Positions 21,640-32,163 of a stretch of 64,000 nucleotides of DNA are shown piece by piece. A model generated the notes under the pieces. The model did not search any database, was not told where the DNA came from, and saw nothing but the letters and a program-made list of their open reading frames with translations. Position numbers and translations under genes: made by a program. Numbering within the stretch: the stretch's first letter is position 1; every line of letters starts with the position of its first letter. The DNA is from Tritrichomonas musculus (taxonomy: Eukaryota; Parabasalia; Tritrichomonadida; Tritrichomonadidae): NCBI GenBank assembly GCA_039105265.1, contig JAPFFF010000001.1:5704001-5768000 (forward strand), given 5' to 3'.

Positions 21640-23275
21640 AAAAATTTAATAAAGATAATAATATAAGCTTTATTAGAATTGATACATCAGTAAGTACTAT
21701 TAAAAGCTTGGATAAAACGGATCATTTTGCAGTTGTACTTCATTAGAAAACATATTTAATTCCAAATTCGGTAGAAGATATCCAATATCTTGCATTTAGA
21801 AGAAGTTTCTCTTCCATCAAGTATCAAAACAATCGGTGATTGTGCATTCGATGAATGTTCTTCATCAAAAAAATATCAATTCCTCAATCAATTGAAGTGA
21901 TCAAAGATTATACATTTAATTCGTGCTCATCTTTAATGGAAGTAACATTTGAACTACCGTCTTCGATATCATCATTTGGAAAATCATCTTTTAATGGATG
22001 CACTTCTGTAGAGAATATAATTATCCCTTCGTCAGTTACATCGATTGGAGACTCATGTTTTAATGAATGCAAGTCTTTGATAAATATCTCAACTCCTTCA
22101 TCTGTGTCACATATTGGTAATTCCGCTTTTAGCAGATGTTCATATTTATTGAAGTTTGATATTCCATCCTCAATAACGTCAATAGAAGGATCTACTTTTA
22201 GTTTTTGTTCATCATTATTAAGAGTAACAATTCCATCCTCCGTAACATCAATTGGAGGATCTGCTTTTGCTGGATGTTCATCATTGTTGCAAATAACAAT
22301 TCCTTCGTCTGTAACTTTTATTGGCAAATATGCTTTCAATAGATGCTTTTCTATAGAAAAAAATGAGATTTTATCTTCTAGAAAAGTTATATCCGAGAGT
22401 GTTTTCAATGGACACTCATCATTAAATGAATTTATAATTCCTTCTTCAGTTTCTATGATAGAAAAATCAGCTTTTGAATTGAGCAGTTTGCTTTCAAAGG
22501 ATGTTCAAAAGTAACAGAGATAGAAATTCCCTCTTCTGTAGAGAAAATTGGATTTTCAGCTTTCAGTGGATGCACATCATTAAAAGAAATATTGCTACAA
22601 TCACCAATCAAAGAAATTGAAGAATCTACATCTAATGAGTGTAAATCACTTACCAAAATTTCAATTCCATCATCTGTTACCAAGATCGACAAATCTGCTT
22701 TTATAAAATGCATAAATCTCGTTCAGATTGAAATGCAGCCATTATTAAAAGAAATATGCGAATAATGTTTTAATGGATGTACTTCACTTGCTCAAATTCA
22801 TATTCCACAAACGGTAACATCTATTGGAATTTGGGCATTTAATGAATGTATAGCAATAACAAAAATATCCTTAAATGACTCAATATCAATGATTGGTGAA
22901 TCATTGTTTAGTAAATGTAAATCACTTACAGAAATAGAATTACCTTCTTCTATAACAGAGATAAGAAAGTTTGCATTCAGTGAATGTTCTTCACTCACCA
23001 GATTTATAATTCCTTCTTCAGTAAAAACTATTGGAATTATAAATCTTCATTCGTCTTGTGTACAAAATTGGAAGAGATAGGTATTCTTTCATCAGTTGAA
23101 ACAATTGGTGACTCAGCATTTGGAGGCCGCTCATCACTCAAACAAATATCTCTTCCTCCAAAATATCTTAAAATTGGGAAAAATGCTTTCCTCAAAAAGC
23201 AGGAATTGAAAAAAGATATGACCAATTTCAACGAAGATTTAAAAAAATACTTACATTTACGTTACAATAAAAAAT
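21640..23275 (+). pseudogene. BspA-like leucine-rich repeat surface protein, broken
   Basis: A tandem array of 23-residue LRR_5/BspA repeats. The consensus IPSSVTSIGDSAFxxCSSLxx is very clear at 21855-22480 (for example IPSSVTSIGGSAFAGCSSL). A frame change near 22490 moves the reading to KGCSKVTEIEIPSSVEKIG..., which runs to a stop after IEMQPLLKEICE near 22765. The array resumes as FNGCTSLAQIHIPQTVTSIG and, in the frame of 22889-23080, SLFSKCKSLTEIELPSSITEIR, then shifts again to the last piece ending at 23277. About 18 repeats remain. Intact relatives are large surface proteins for adhesion. The repeats are still close to each other in sequence, so the breaks are fairly recent. Minus-strand frames here are shadows. 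Confidence 0.85.
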
Positions 23276-23751
23276 AATTCTTCAAAGCAATTTTTAATTA
23301 ACATCAAAAACCAATGATACGTTGCATAGTTACCAAAAAATCATGGGGAAAAACAAGAAGAAACACAATTTCATATTAAAAACTATAAAGAGAACTTTTT
23401 GTTCACAAGATATAAATATTTTGATACTTTTATAAACCATAATTTCAATAATATGACACTGAAATGAATTTTCATTTTAGTTTAAAAGGATATTTTTGTT
23501 ATTGATATACATTCTTTCAAAAGCCCATTGACCAATTGATATAACCTTTTCTGAGAATAACTATTAATGCTAAAGATCTGAGAATAACTATATTGATTTA
23601 ATAATTTTTGGGAGAGTTATTGATGTTAATGAGCTACATACTGGAAAAGTAGATTCACTATTTGATGTAGTACTACTTGGGAGAGTTATCTCTTGCCTAC
23701 ACTTTATTAAAAAAAATTCAAAAAGGTATATTTGAATTGTGGCCTGTAAGA
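23276..23751. other. Spacer with faint gene relic
   Basis: AT-rich. The word CTGAGAATAACTA occurs twice near 23551 and 23578. From about 23600 to 23750 short stretches read through in the frame of the following BspA piece but with stops, so decayed coding sequence may extend here. Confidence 0.3.
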
Positions 23752-23979
23752 ATGAAAGAAAAAACCAAATCTAATTTTACATTTGAAGAATTTGCATTTT
23801 ATAGATCACAAATCAAAGAAATATTTATTCCATCAAGAGTTTCAAAAATATATGAATATGCATTTCATTATTGCTCTAATCTTCAAATCGTTGAAATTTC
23901 AGAAGAATCAAAATTGGAATTTCCATTGGCAGCTTTTGATAAAAATGGCAGATACATAATTATGATTCCGGCATCATAA
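23752..23979 (+). pseudogene. BspA-like C-terminal fragment
   Basis: 76 codons from ATG at 23752. SQIKEIFIPSRVSKIYEYAFHYCSNLQIVEISEESKLEF contains one and a half BspA repeats, followed by FDKNGRYIIMIPAS, which looks like the usual end of these proteins. Too short to be functional; probably the 3' remnant of another surface-protein gene or of the array just upstream. Confidence 0.55.
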
Positions 23980-24355
23980 GGAAAATTGATTTATACAAAT
24001 GAACAAATATGAATTATTTATTAAAAACTAACAAATTCAATTTATAGTATAAATAGAATATTTATTTGTTATCCTTTTTATATTAATTATGAAAAGAGTT
24101 TAATAGAAATATTTTTTTTTTTCATTATAAAAGATTAAATAGTTACACAAGATCTCAATCTTTTTTCTTATTCTACAAATCATTTTCTTTTCTTTTTCTC
24201 TATAATCTGTATTTTATGTGCATATTGTAATTAATAATCTGCTAAATTGTCTTGAAAAAAGGGCAGATTTTCACAAATCAATTGTTTTATTTAAAAAGGT
24301 CAAAAAATTGACGATTATAAAAATGGTCTGAAATAAAATTAATTACCATAAAATT
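23980..24355. other. AT-rich spacer upstream of Rab gene
   Basis: No identifiable element beyond T-rich runs. Confidence 0.3.
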
Positions 24356-24880
24356 ATGGAGCTTAGCTATGCGATTAAAGTTGTTTTAACTGGAGAATTT
24401 GGAGTAGGTAAAACAAGTTTCATGAGGGATATCCTATATAGACATTTTACACCTCAACCTGAATTTTGTGATTTTGGCTGTAAAACATTAACAGTTAAAG
24501 ATAAACTTGTAAGGGCACAAATTTGGGATACGTGTGGTCTAGAAAAAATAAGGGCATTGACAAATTCATATTATAAAGGAGCAAGTGCAGCAATGCTCTT
24601 TTATGATATAACTAATTCAAATTCTTTTAATTCTCTCACAAAATGGATAGATGATATTCACATAAACACCAGTCCAAATGTCGTTATTATGCTTATTGGC
24701 AATAAATGTGATTTACATAATGCTGAACGGCAAATATCTACAGAAAGTGGGGAAAACTTTGCCAAACAAAATAATCTATTATTTTATGAAATGTCAATTC
24801 GCGATTCTATTAATGTTGATGAAGCATTCGTGAAATTACTTGAAGAAGCAGTTACTAAATTAGAAGAAAAAGAAATATAA
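24356..24880 (+). CDS. Atypical Rab-like small GTPase
   Basis: 174 residues. The P loop GEFGVGKTS (13-21), switch II WDTCGLEK, base-recognition GNKCDL and the G5-like EMSIRDS are in order, and YYKGASAAMLFYDIT is typical of Rab. Two features are unusual. The catalytic glutamine of WDTAGQE is leucine here (WDTCGLE), the change that locks normal Rabs in the GTP form. The C terminus is EEKEI with no cysteine for prenylation, while Rabs end in CC, CxC or CAAX. It may therefore be a GTPase that hydrolyses slowly and does not anchor in membrane by itself. The switch I threonine region (PQPEFCDFGCKTL) is also divergent. It would act in vesicle trafficking if active; a neutralised paralogue is possible. 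Confidence 0.85.
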   Translation: MELSYAIKVVLTGEFGVGKTSFMRDILYRHFTPQPEFCDFGCKTLTVKDKLVRAQIWDTCGLEKIRALTNSYYKGASAAMLFYDITNSNSFNSLTKWIDDIHINTSPNVVIMLIGNKCDLHNAERQISTESGENFAKQNNLLFYEMSIRDSINVDEAFVKLLEEAVTKLEEKEI

Positions 24881-25376
24881 ATAAAAAAATAATCAATGAC
24901 AGAAACTGATATTGATTTCAATTCTTTAGTCATATTTATCAAATTGAATTAATAAGTTTTTTTTAAGCATAAAAATACATCATAAAGCTCAATGTGAAAA
25001 AAAGTATTGATGTGTTATTCATTAATCAACAAATTCTAGCTAATTATTTAGTGAGTAATAATTATTTATGATGTATTACTCTAGTTACTTGTTTGACTTC
25101 AAAGATGAAGGATTTGCATCGCATCGTCGAACATCAACTTTTCTATTGATAGGCCGATTTGTGATATGAATTTTGTCAGGCTGACCAGTCAGGAGTAGCA
25201 ATTCAAGTGACTGATGTCGAAGAACATGAGTGATTTCGACGATGAAACGAGCTTCAAAAAGGAGTTCAAAACGGTTCCTAATAATTTCTCATCGTCATCA
25301 CGAACAAACAAAAAAACCCACATGCTGTTTTTCTTTAGTTTTTGTTTCCTTTGAGATGAAGTGAATAATTTAAAGC
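24881..25376. other. Spacer, partly less AT-rich
   Basis: From about 25080 base composition rises and the sequence looks like decayed coding DNA (mixed codons on both strands), but no frame is long enough and no family was recognised. Confidence 0.3.
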
Positions 25377-25412
25377 TAATGACATGTGGGATTTTAATGA
25401 CATGTGGGATTT
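25377..25412. repeat. Tandem duplication, 18 bp x 2
   Basis: TAATGACATGTGGGATTT occurs twice in direct tandem (25377-25394 and 25395-25412). Confidence 0.8.
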
Positions 25413-25421
25413 TCTAATCCT

Positions 25422-25618
25422 CAAAGTAAGAGTGCAAATCTAATGAATTGTTATTTCTGGAGGCCGTGGAGTGTTCGGAGTGCATTTTTGTTGGATGTTG
25501 TTTCATTGAAGGTGGAAGATTGGAGAAGAAAAAATAATAAAGCAAAGTAAGAGTGCAAATCTAATGAATTGTTATTTCTGGAGGCTGTGGAGTGTTCGGA
25601 GAGCATTTTTGTTGGACG
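25422..25618. repeat. Direct repeat of 76 bp, two copies
   Basis: Copies at 25422-25497 and 25543-25618 differ at about three positions. Between them lies a 45-bp spacer. The repeats are less AT-rich than the surroundings. They are probably a segmental duplication of decayed coding DNA. Confidence 0.75.
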
Positions 25619-26691
25619 GTTGAATTGGCGATCGAATAAGCATATTTTAAAAAGTTTCTAAAAAGTTGGAATCATCCTATTCTCCAATTTTGTAATCAAT
25701 TTATATGATACCAAAACTGCTATTGTCTTATTTATCATTGATTTTGCTTTATCTTCATTTTCAAGAAATATTTTATTGTATAGTTTACAACTCATGGAAA
25801 GAAAAAAACCACCATCTTAAGGTGAAATTTAACCTACTCTGTTAAGAAAATTAACCAAAAAAATCGAATATTTCCTTAAAATTTTAACTATTTACTTTTT
25901 TTGATATAATTCTTTTTATTTTTACAATATTTTTCAGGAATATACGCACCAGTGATCACCACGGGGTTTCCCGAAGCCGAATCAGGTTCCTTGAATTGCT
26001 GGATAAATCAGGAAGCCATTTGAACTATATATTTATGCATTATTTAGCAAAAATTGAATAAAAAATGTATAAAAAAGTATTCAAAAAGTTTAAAAGTTTT
26101 CAAAAAGTGGTGTAGAAAAATACGATTCCCCAATTTGATTTCTATTGAAAATTGACGTTTTCGAAATATCAAGAATTCTCCTGCCATATACATAGTCTAC
26201 TCCAAATACGTTTAACAAAATTCAATTAATCATAAAAAAAGTTATTTTTTTAATTCAATTTCTCCCACTTTTTCATGAATGGTGCTTCAAAGAATACGGA
26301 GTAATTCAAAAAGTGAGAATTACCATATTAGTTGAAGCTCCATCCATGAAAAAAATTAGGAAAGGTTGGTTGTATTTGATGCCTATACAAAACGGGAACC
26401 TTATATCTTTTCCTTTGGTTTTCGAATGCAATTTTTAATCAATAAATCATGGATTTATTGCTTCCAATATTTGGTAAAAACTGGCCGATTTTACTAATGT
26501 GAATTCCCCAGCCATTTCATAGTCTATATATCAAATACCTGCAAAAACTTCTAAATCTCTGCATAAGAATTAAAAACGTATAGAAGATTCATTTACGAAT
26601 CCTTATTTAAATCAAGTTCATTCATATAAATGTCTGAATGAATGTGAAAAAGCAAATGATTCATTTATTTATTAACACTTATTTTATATTA
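25619..26691. other. Spacer with gene relics and a diverged inverted repeat
   Basis: At about 25940-26025 the plus strand reads IYAPVITTGFPEAESGSLNCW... to a stop, which looks like the 3' end of a lost gene. TTTTTCATGAATGGTGCTTCAA near 26269 and TTGAAGCTCCATCCATGAAAAA near 26332 form an imperfect inverted repeat. Segments near 26174 and 26501 (GAATTC...CATAGTCTA...AAATAC) look like an old duplication. None can be assigned. Confidence 0.35.
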
Positions 26692-27678
26692 TTAATCGTT
26701 AGAAACATCTTGATCTTCAATAGGAGGCATGTCATCATTTATAACCAAATTTTCATCAAAAGCAGGAGTTGGGCAGAGCCAGAGACATTTCGAGCCATTT
26801 CCGCAAATTTCTTGCATCGAGTCGTTGCAGCTGTATGAAGAGTCGCCTTTTTCACCTCTCATTTTTTGAATTTTTGTTCTATTTTGAGAGAGATCGCAGA
26901 GTGTTTGAATGAAGAAGCAGATCATGAGCAAACCAAAAGCTACCTCCATTGCAGCGCTGAGAATTTGAAGGAACAAAAATGTCATTTTTCGACTAAAAAA
27001 ATTTTCTTTTACTGCAAAATTAAAGCCAAAAAGAAGAAAACAATACACAAATCCGTACAAATTAAAAAGCAAAAATTGTTTATGATTCCTTTTCCCAACC
27101 CAATTGTTAATCCATCCACATATGTGATCTGCCCGAATTACATATCTTCCGTATGTTGTCGAAAAAGAACAATGGGGAGGTCGATTTTCATCTGTTTTAG
27201 CAAATTCTATTTGTTGTTTGGTAACTGCTAGACCTGAAAGTTGTTCTTGCCATGTATAATAAAATCGTTGAGTTTGAATCCAATTATATGGAAGAAATCC
27301 CGGATCCATACAAACAGCTCCATAGTATGACCATAAAAAAAGAATAAGTGAAATTATAACTGGAAATGGCGATATTATTTGTAGAATAATAGAATATTCG
27401 TATGGCTCTACTGCATAGAAAAAAACAAAAAGACCAAAAAATACTAATACTGTAACGGCGATTGGTACAGTTGGTTGGCATTCCCAGTATCGTAAAAAAT
27501 GTCGAGTTCCATTATTAGGTACATATAAATCAACATATGGCCCACAACAACAACACTTATGCTTTACTTCCCATTGCGTATTTTCTAGATTAGGAGTTTC
27601 AGCATTATCGTCAACTGTAAATGAACCTACCTTAGCATGCTTTCTCATTAATGAAAAATTAATTGCATAAATGGTCAT
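26692..27678 (-). CDS. DHHC-family palmitoyltransferase with DHIC motif
   Basis: The first ATG in frame is at 27678, giving 328 residues. Four membrane helices: a pair near 80-130 and a pair near 220-280, with the cysteine-rich segment in between facing the cytosol, as in DHHC S-acyltransferases. That segment reads RPPHCSFSTTYGRYVIRADHICGWINNWVGKRNHKQFLLF. The active site is DHIC instead of DHHC, with the catalytic cysteine kept. Some zinc-ligand cysteines of the classical motif (HCxxCxxC) are missing. The later NNWVGKRNHKQF part fits the family (NNCVGxxNxxxF). The tail has a Cys/Trp-rich patch (CLWLCPTP). It would attach palmitate to proteins at the Golgi or plasma membrane if active. Confidence 0.8.
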   Translation of the reverse strand: MTIYAINFSLMRKHAKVGSFTVDDNAETPNLENTQWEVKHKCCCCGPYVDLYVPNNGTRHFLRYWECQPTVPIAVTVLVFFGLFVFFYAVEPYEYSIILQIISPFPVIISLILFLWSYYGAVCMDPGFLPYNWIQTQRFYYTWQEQLSGLAVTKQQIEFAKTDENRPPHCSFSTTYGRYVIRADHICGWINNWVGKRNHKQFLLFNLYGFVYCFLLFGFNFAVKENFFSRKMTFLFLQILSAAMEVAFGLLMICFFIQTLCDLSQNRTKIQKMRGEKGDSSYSCNDSMQEICGNGSKCLWLCPTPAFDENLVINDDMPPIEDQDVSND

Positions 27679-27989
27679 TGTATTCAAAATAAAACGTATT
27701 TTTATTTTGAATGAATATCAAAAGATAATTTATTTCCTATTTAAAAGAATATGGATTGCACCATATTTTATTTTTGTTTTCACTTTTTGTTAATAACCTA
27801 CCATTTCAGATTTTGACCATAACTGCTCAATCTAAATTGCAAATCGGTGATTGTTTTTAATAATATATAATGAATATATAAATTTATATATTAAATTACA
27901 ATGTAATTTACTTTTATAGTTTTTATGATCTATTATGCAAAAGAACCAAGTTGTTTAAAAATATAACTTAAATTATTATTATTTTAAAA
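27679..27989. other. AT-rich spacer
   Basis: Upstream region of the DHHC gene. Nothing else visible. Confidence 0.3.
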
Positions 27990-28467
27990 CTTCAGACAAT
28001 TGAATCAGGAGCATTTTTTAATACATCTTTTGAAAGCATTACTATTACATCAAATGTAAAAGAACTTAAAGAAGAGTGGTGTCAATCTAATCCTTTTTTC
28101 AAAATGTATTGAGAAAAAATGATAATTGGTAAAAGTAATCCTGATCAAACCAATTTTGATTGTCTTTTTTTGTGCAAGAGATGTTAAAAACATAATAATT
28201 CCAGATTTTATAGAACATATTTGTTCAAGTGCATTTGATCATTGTAAACAAATTAAAAAAAAAAAATTGAATTTTCGCCAGATTCCAAACTTAAAACAAT
28301 AGGCAATTATTCATTTGCTTGGTCATCGATTAAAAGCATTAAAATTCCATCACAAGTTACTCTAATTAAAAAACATGCTTTTTCAAACTGTAAACACCTT
28401 TTAGAAGTTGAATTTGAACATGATTCAAAACTTACAACGATAGATGATCATCTATATTACAATATGT
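27990..28467 (+). pseudogene. BspA-like surface protein fragment, broken
   Basis: The plus strand reads QTIESGAFFNTSFESITITSNVKEL near 28000, then in other frames DVKNIIIPDFIEHICSSAFDHCKQI near 28170-28250 and SKLKTIGNYSFAWSSIKSIKIPSQVTLIKKHAFSNCKHL at about 28285-28400, ending LTTIDDHLYYNM before a stop. These are BspA/LRR_5 repeats of the less regular type, with at least two frame changes and a stop. It lies just upstream of the ankyrin gene, in the same orientation. No start remains. Confidence 0.7.
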
Positions 28468-28573
28468 AATAAATATATTCATTTACAGTCACACTTAAAA
28501 AAATTTTATGCCATAAAAAATTTGTTTATGCCATGCCAAAAAATCATTTCATTTTTTATAGTAACAACGCATC

Positions 28574-30745
28574 ATGGAACAGTCTCCGGTGAATTTTTTC
28601 GAAAAAATGAAAGATATTGAAGAAAACCTTCTCTTTTATTTAGAAAAACCAGATAATCTTGAAGAAAATTTTAGCCTATTTAACGATTATTTGCAAAGTC
28701 ATAAATTATACGAAAATAAACAAGAAATTAAATCATTTTTATATCTTATTGTTGCCATATCAAATAATTATATTCGTTCACAACATTTTTTTGCAAAAAT
28801 TGAACTGATTCTAAAAAATTTTCAAGAACAAATCCAAAATTATTTCACAAGTTTTGAAATTTTCATCATTTTTCAAACAAATAAGAGACTTATTCTATCT
28901 CTTTTTAAGCTAGGACTTATTACTCCAACTGATGAAATTTTTGATATTATAATTAACAATAAGAAATACATTGACAAGAAATATCTTGAATATTTTTGGC
29001 CTGAATTTGAACAATTTATCGATGACAATATGAAAAAATCTATTCGAGATCAAGTTAATGATAATATAATTGATTTATTTAATAAAAAGAGAGAAATTGG
29101 AGAAAATGATGATTACATCTGCGAACTTATTCGAAATGATATGATTGATGATTTTGCCAGCTATTTAGAAAAATCAAATATTTCACCATTTTCCGAAATT
29201 CAATCCTCGATATACGAAACAAATTCCTTTTTAATAAATAAAACGCCAACATTAATCGAATATTCATCATTTTACGGATCAATTCAAATATTTAAATACT
29301 TATATAAAACCAATTCAAGGTTGACGGATTCAATTTGGCAATATGCCATTCATGGTCGAAATTCAGAAATAATTCACCTCATTGAAGAAAGAAAAACCCC
29401 AACTCTTGATAAATCTTATCAATATCTCATTGTTGAGTCAATAAAATGTCACTGGAATGAAATGGCAAAATATTTGAGAAATAATTTCTGTGACAAAGAA
29501 AAAATATACAATGATTTTCTATATAGAAAAAGTCTCAAGCATTACAATTTCACTTTTTTTGAACATGATGATATCATTGATTTAATTAACTCATGTAAAT
29601 GCAATCAAGAAAGAAATATTCCTTATTATTTAAGCAAATACGATTATTTTTTGATTATCGAGTTTCTTCTTAATGATAAAACTCAAACAGAAACACAGGA
29701 TAATAATTTATTTGATATAAATTATTTGTACAAGATTTACAAACCTCCTAAAAACATGTGTGAAAGCATTACATCTCGTATATCTATTAAAAACGGCGAT
29801 ATTGAACCAGAACTGCAAAAATATGACGAAAGTGCTCGTGAATGTCTAAGATTTCTCAAGAAAAGAGAAGGATATAGGAAATATGAATACGATGAAGAAA
29901 TATCAACTATCATTTACATTGCAATTCACAAAGGAAATATAGATATAATTAAGCTTTTGCTAAGTTTTCCGCAAATTAATATGAACATTAAATCAACAAT
30001 AAAAACAAAAGAAAGAAAAGGAAAATTGTTACTATTTAACGCAATAACAATCAAAAAGACAATTTGGCATGAAGCAATTGAAAGTGGATATATTGAAATC
30101 ATTCAAATTCTGCAACAAAATAATTTATGCGACTTTAATGATAAACTTATATTCAAACGAAAATATAGAGAATATGGCTCAACAGCCAATTCTTTTTATA
30201 AAGAAAAACATGAAAAAACAGCTTTGCATTTCGCAATAGAAAAAGGTTTTGATAAAATTGTAAAGTTTTTGATATCAAATCCGAATGTAGATATTAATAC
30301 AAAATCAACATTAGAAGCTCAAGAGGGTGGAGGATGCGTTAAATACTCGAGTTCATCATTTTTTTCTGAACGATATTCATTATACTATGCAATTATTAAT
30401 GGAAATATAAAGACAATCCAACATTTATTAGCAAATCCAAATATTGATACTAATTTGGGAACAAAGAATTATTCTTCAGATTGGAGAGGATGCAAGAATG
30501 CACCACAAGAAACAACTCCACTATGCTTAGCTGTTATAAAGGAAAAAATTGATATTATTCAAATTTTATTGAAGCAACCCAATATTGATATCAATTATGA
30601 ATCGACATTTTATGAATTAAAAGGCTATGAAAGTTATAAAGTAATTAAAGAAACAGCCTTACAATTGGCTTTAGAAAAACAAAATAATACAATTATTCAA
30701 TTATTAACAGAAGCAACTAAAGTTGGTAGTCCAGACCATTTTTAA
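28574..30745 (+). CDS. DUF3447/ankyrin-repeat protein
   Basis: 723 residues, complete. The N-terminal ~200 residues are helical (FLEKMKDIEENLLFYLEKP..., EIFIIFQTNKRLILSLFKLGLI), typical of the trichomonad DUF3447 family. The segment GENDDYICELIRNDMIDDF leads into DUF3447 at about 185-290 (TLIEYSSFYGSIQIFKYLY, IWQYAIHGRNSEIIHLIEE). Six ankyrin repeats follow: IYIAIHKGNIDIIKLLLSFPQINMN, IWHEAIESGYIEIIQIL, ALHFAIEKGFDKIVKFLISNPNVDIN, LYYAIINGNIKTIQHLLANPNIDTN, LCLAVIKEKIDIIQILLKQPNIDIN and a terminal half repeat. No signal peptide or membrane segment. Ankyrin arrays bind proteins; the partner is unknown. A paralogue lies at 60500-61765. Confidence 0.85.
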   Translation: MEQSPVNFFEKMKDIEENLLFYLEKPDNLEENFSLFNDYLQSHKLYENKQEIKSFLYLIVAISNNYIRSQHFFAKIELILKNFQEQIQNYFTSFEIFIIFQTNKRLILSLFKLGLITPTDEIFDIIINNKKYIDKKYLEYFWPEFEQFIDDNMKKSIRDQVNDNIIDLFNKKREIGENDDYICELIRNDMIDDFASYLEKSNISPFSEIQSSIYETNSFLINKTPTLIEYSSFYGSIQIFKYLYKTNSRLTDSIWQYAIHGRNSEIIHLIEERKTPTLDKSYQYLIVESIKCHWNEMAKYLRNNFCDKEKIYNDFLYRKSLKHYNFTFFEHDDIIDLINSCKCNQERNIPYYLSKYDYFLIIEFLLNDKTQTETQDNNLFDINYLYKIYKPPKNMCESITSRISIKNGDIEPELQKYDESARECLRFLKKREGYRKYEYDEEISTIIYIAIHKGNIDIIKLLLSFPQINMNIKSTIKTKERKGKLLLFNAITIKKTIWHEAIESGYIEIIQILQQNNLCDFNDKLIFKRKYREYGSTANSFYKEKHEKTALHFAIEKGFDKIVKFLISNPNVDINTKSTLEAQEGGGCVKYSSSSFFSERYSLYYAIINGNIKTIQHLLANPNIDTNLGTKNYSSDWRGCKNAPQETTPLCLAVIKEKIDIIQILLKQPNIDINYESTFYELKGYESYKVIKETALQLALEKQNNTIIQLLTEATKVGSPDHF

Positions 30746-31590
30746 ATAAAAATTTTCAATTTTCACTCATATAAGTATATATTTTGGTAAGTTGAGTTGT
30801 AAATAAACAATACCGAATATTGAAATAAAGAATGATACTAGAAAAAAAGAATAGTATGCTGTTTTTTTAAACTTGATAGCTATATTATTAGTTTGTGAAT
30901 CTGATATAAAAACTTGCAGAAAATCTTAAATTAATTCAGAAATTATATATAATTTTTTAATTTAAATGGTATCTTTTTATGTTACATAATTTTAACCTAT
31001 CCTTTAAACTGTATGCCTCGGTAAAAATTACGTATAAATATTTATTTATAATCTAAACTAATGAAAAAGTTTTACTTCATTTTCTCTTTCCATATACGAT
31101 ATTCTCATAAAAAGTTAAACTTTTTTTGAGAATAATTTGAATGGAAGGGAATTAATCTCATATTTGATATTAATCTTCTAAATATAATAATACTGTCAAT
31201 ATCAAAAAACAGGTTGATAATTTATGCCAACTATAAGCATATACAAATATCTGGAAAGGATTATTAAACTTTTTCAAACAATTCAAAATTGAAAAGGATT
31301 TTGTAAATTTTGATCCATAAAAAAACTTTAAATTTTGATATAAAATCATTTAATAAATTTAAATTAAAATCAAATCAGATTTCTATTAAAGTTTTTTCTT
31401 TTTCAAAAATGAAAGTCATTATGACAAAAATTCTTGGTACTAAAACTGAAATCATATCATCATTATGCAATTATAGTAATGCACTAATTTGATTATCTCT
31501 TTAATTAAAATTCACTTTTATCTGAACAAAAAATGTGAACTCTAAAACATCATTTTTAAAAACGTTTATAAAAACACCCATTTTTTTCAT
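30746..31590. other. AT-rich spacer
   Basis: A 60-codon frame at 31310-31492 has no domain or coding signal and is not called. AACTTTTTC occurs near 31266. No other feature. Confidence 0.35.
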
Positions 31591-32163
31591 ATGCAAAATG
31601 AAATGCATAATAATGAGAAATGCAATGACAATTCTGAACATTCATTAATGAATAAAAATGAATATAGCATTTATATATGCCAGCCATATAACAAAATCAA
31701 ACATATAAAACTCAATAAGAATAGTTCTATATCAATATTGAGTAAAATTTATCCAGATGGTTCGTTGTATATATATAATGGTATTATTTTAGATATTACA
31801 AAATCATTTGCACATTATAATATTAAGAATGATAGCAAAATTGTGATGATTTCATCAAATATGAGTAAAGAAGATCCAAATAACATTGATAAATGGCTGA
31901 GAATAACATCAGACCAGGAACGATTTGAAGAAAGAATCAATATGAACATTAAAAAAACTAACAGAAGAGAGGTTGCAAGGCTTCGAGATATCAAAAGTAT
32001 GAAGAATGAGCTCAAACGCAAACATTTTTGTTCTACACACAAATTACTAATGAAAAACACAATTAACAGTAAAAAAAGTATTCCAGATGAAAAAGATCAA
32101 TTAAATATAGATTACAATACATCAAGCTCACCGTCCAATGAACCTCTTCCCATTATTTGGTAA
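31591..32163 (+). CDS. Small protein with ubiquitin-like domain
   Basis: 190 residues from a good ATG. Residues ~25-90 (EYSIYICQPYNKIKHIKLNKNSSISILSKIYPDGSLYIYNGIILDITKSFAHYNIKNDSKIVMI) have the ubiquitin-like order: strand, strand, a short helix replaced by SILSKIYP, LYIYNGIILD in place of LIFAGKQLED, then the Y.I...S.I..I ending. The rest is basic and helical (EERINMNIKKTNRREVARLRDIKSMKNELKRKH). There is no C-terminal GG, so it is not a modifier that is attached to proteins; it is more likely an adaptor. It is the last host gene before the Polinton. Confidence 0.55.
   Translation: MQNEMHNNEKCNDNSEHSLMNKNEYSIYICQPYNKIKHIKLNKNSSISILSKIYPDGSLYIYNGIILDITKSFAHYNIKNDSKIVMISSNMSKEDPNNIDKWLRITSDQERFEERINMNIKKTNRREVARLRDIKSMKNELKRKHFCSTHKLLMKNTINSKKSIPDEKDQLNIDYNTSSSPSNEPLPIIW

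Noticed and set aside
20045-23231. Minus-strand ORFs opposite the coiled-coil and BspA relics
   Set aside because: Ser-rich or Asp-rich mirror frames of repeat DNA.
31310-31492. 60-codon plus-strand ORF
   Set aside because: Low-complexity Lys/Ile/Phe composition without any motif; chance in AT-rich DNA.
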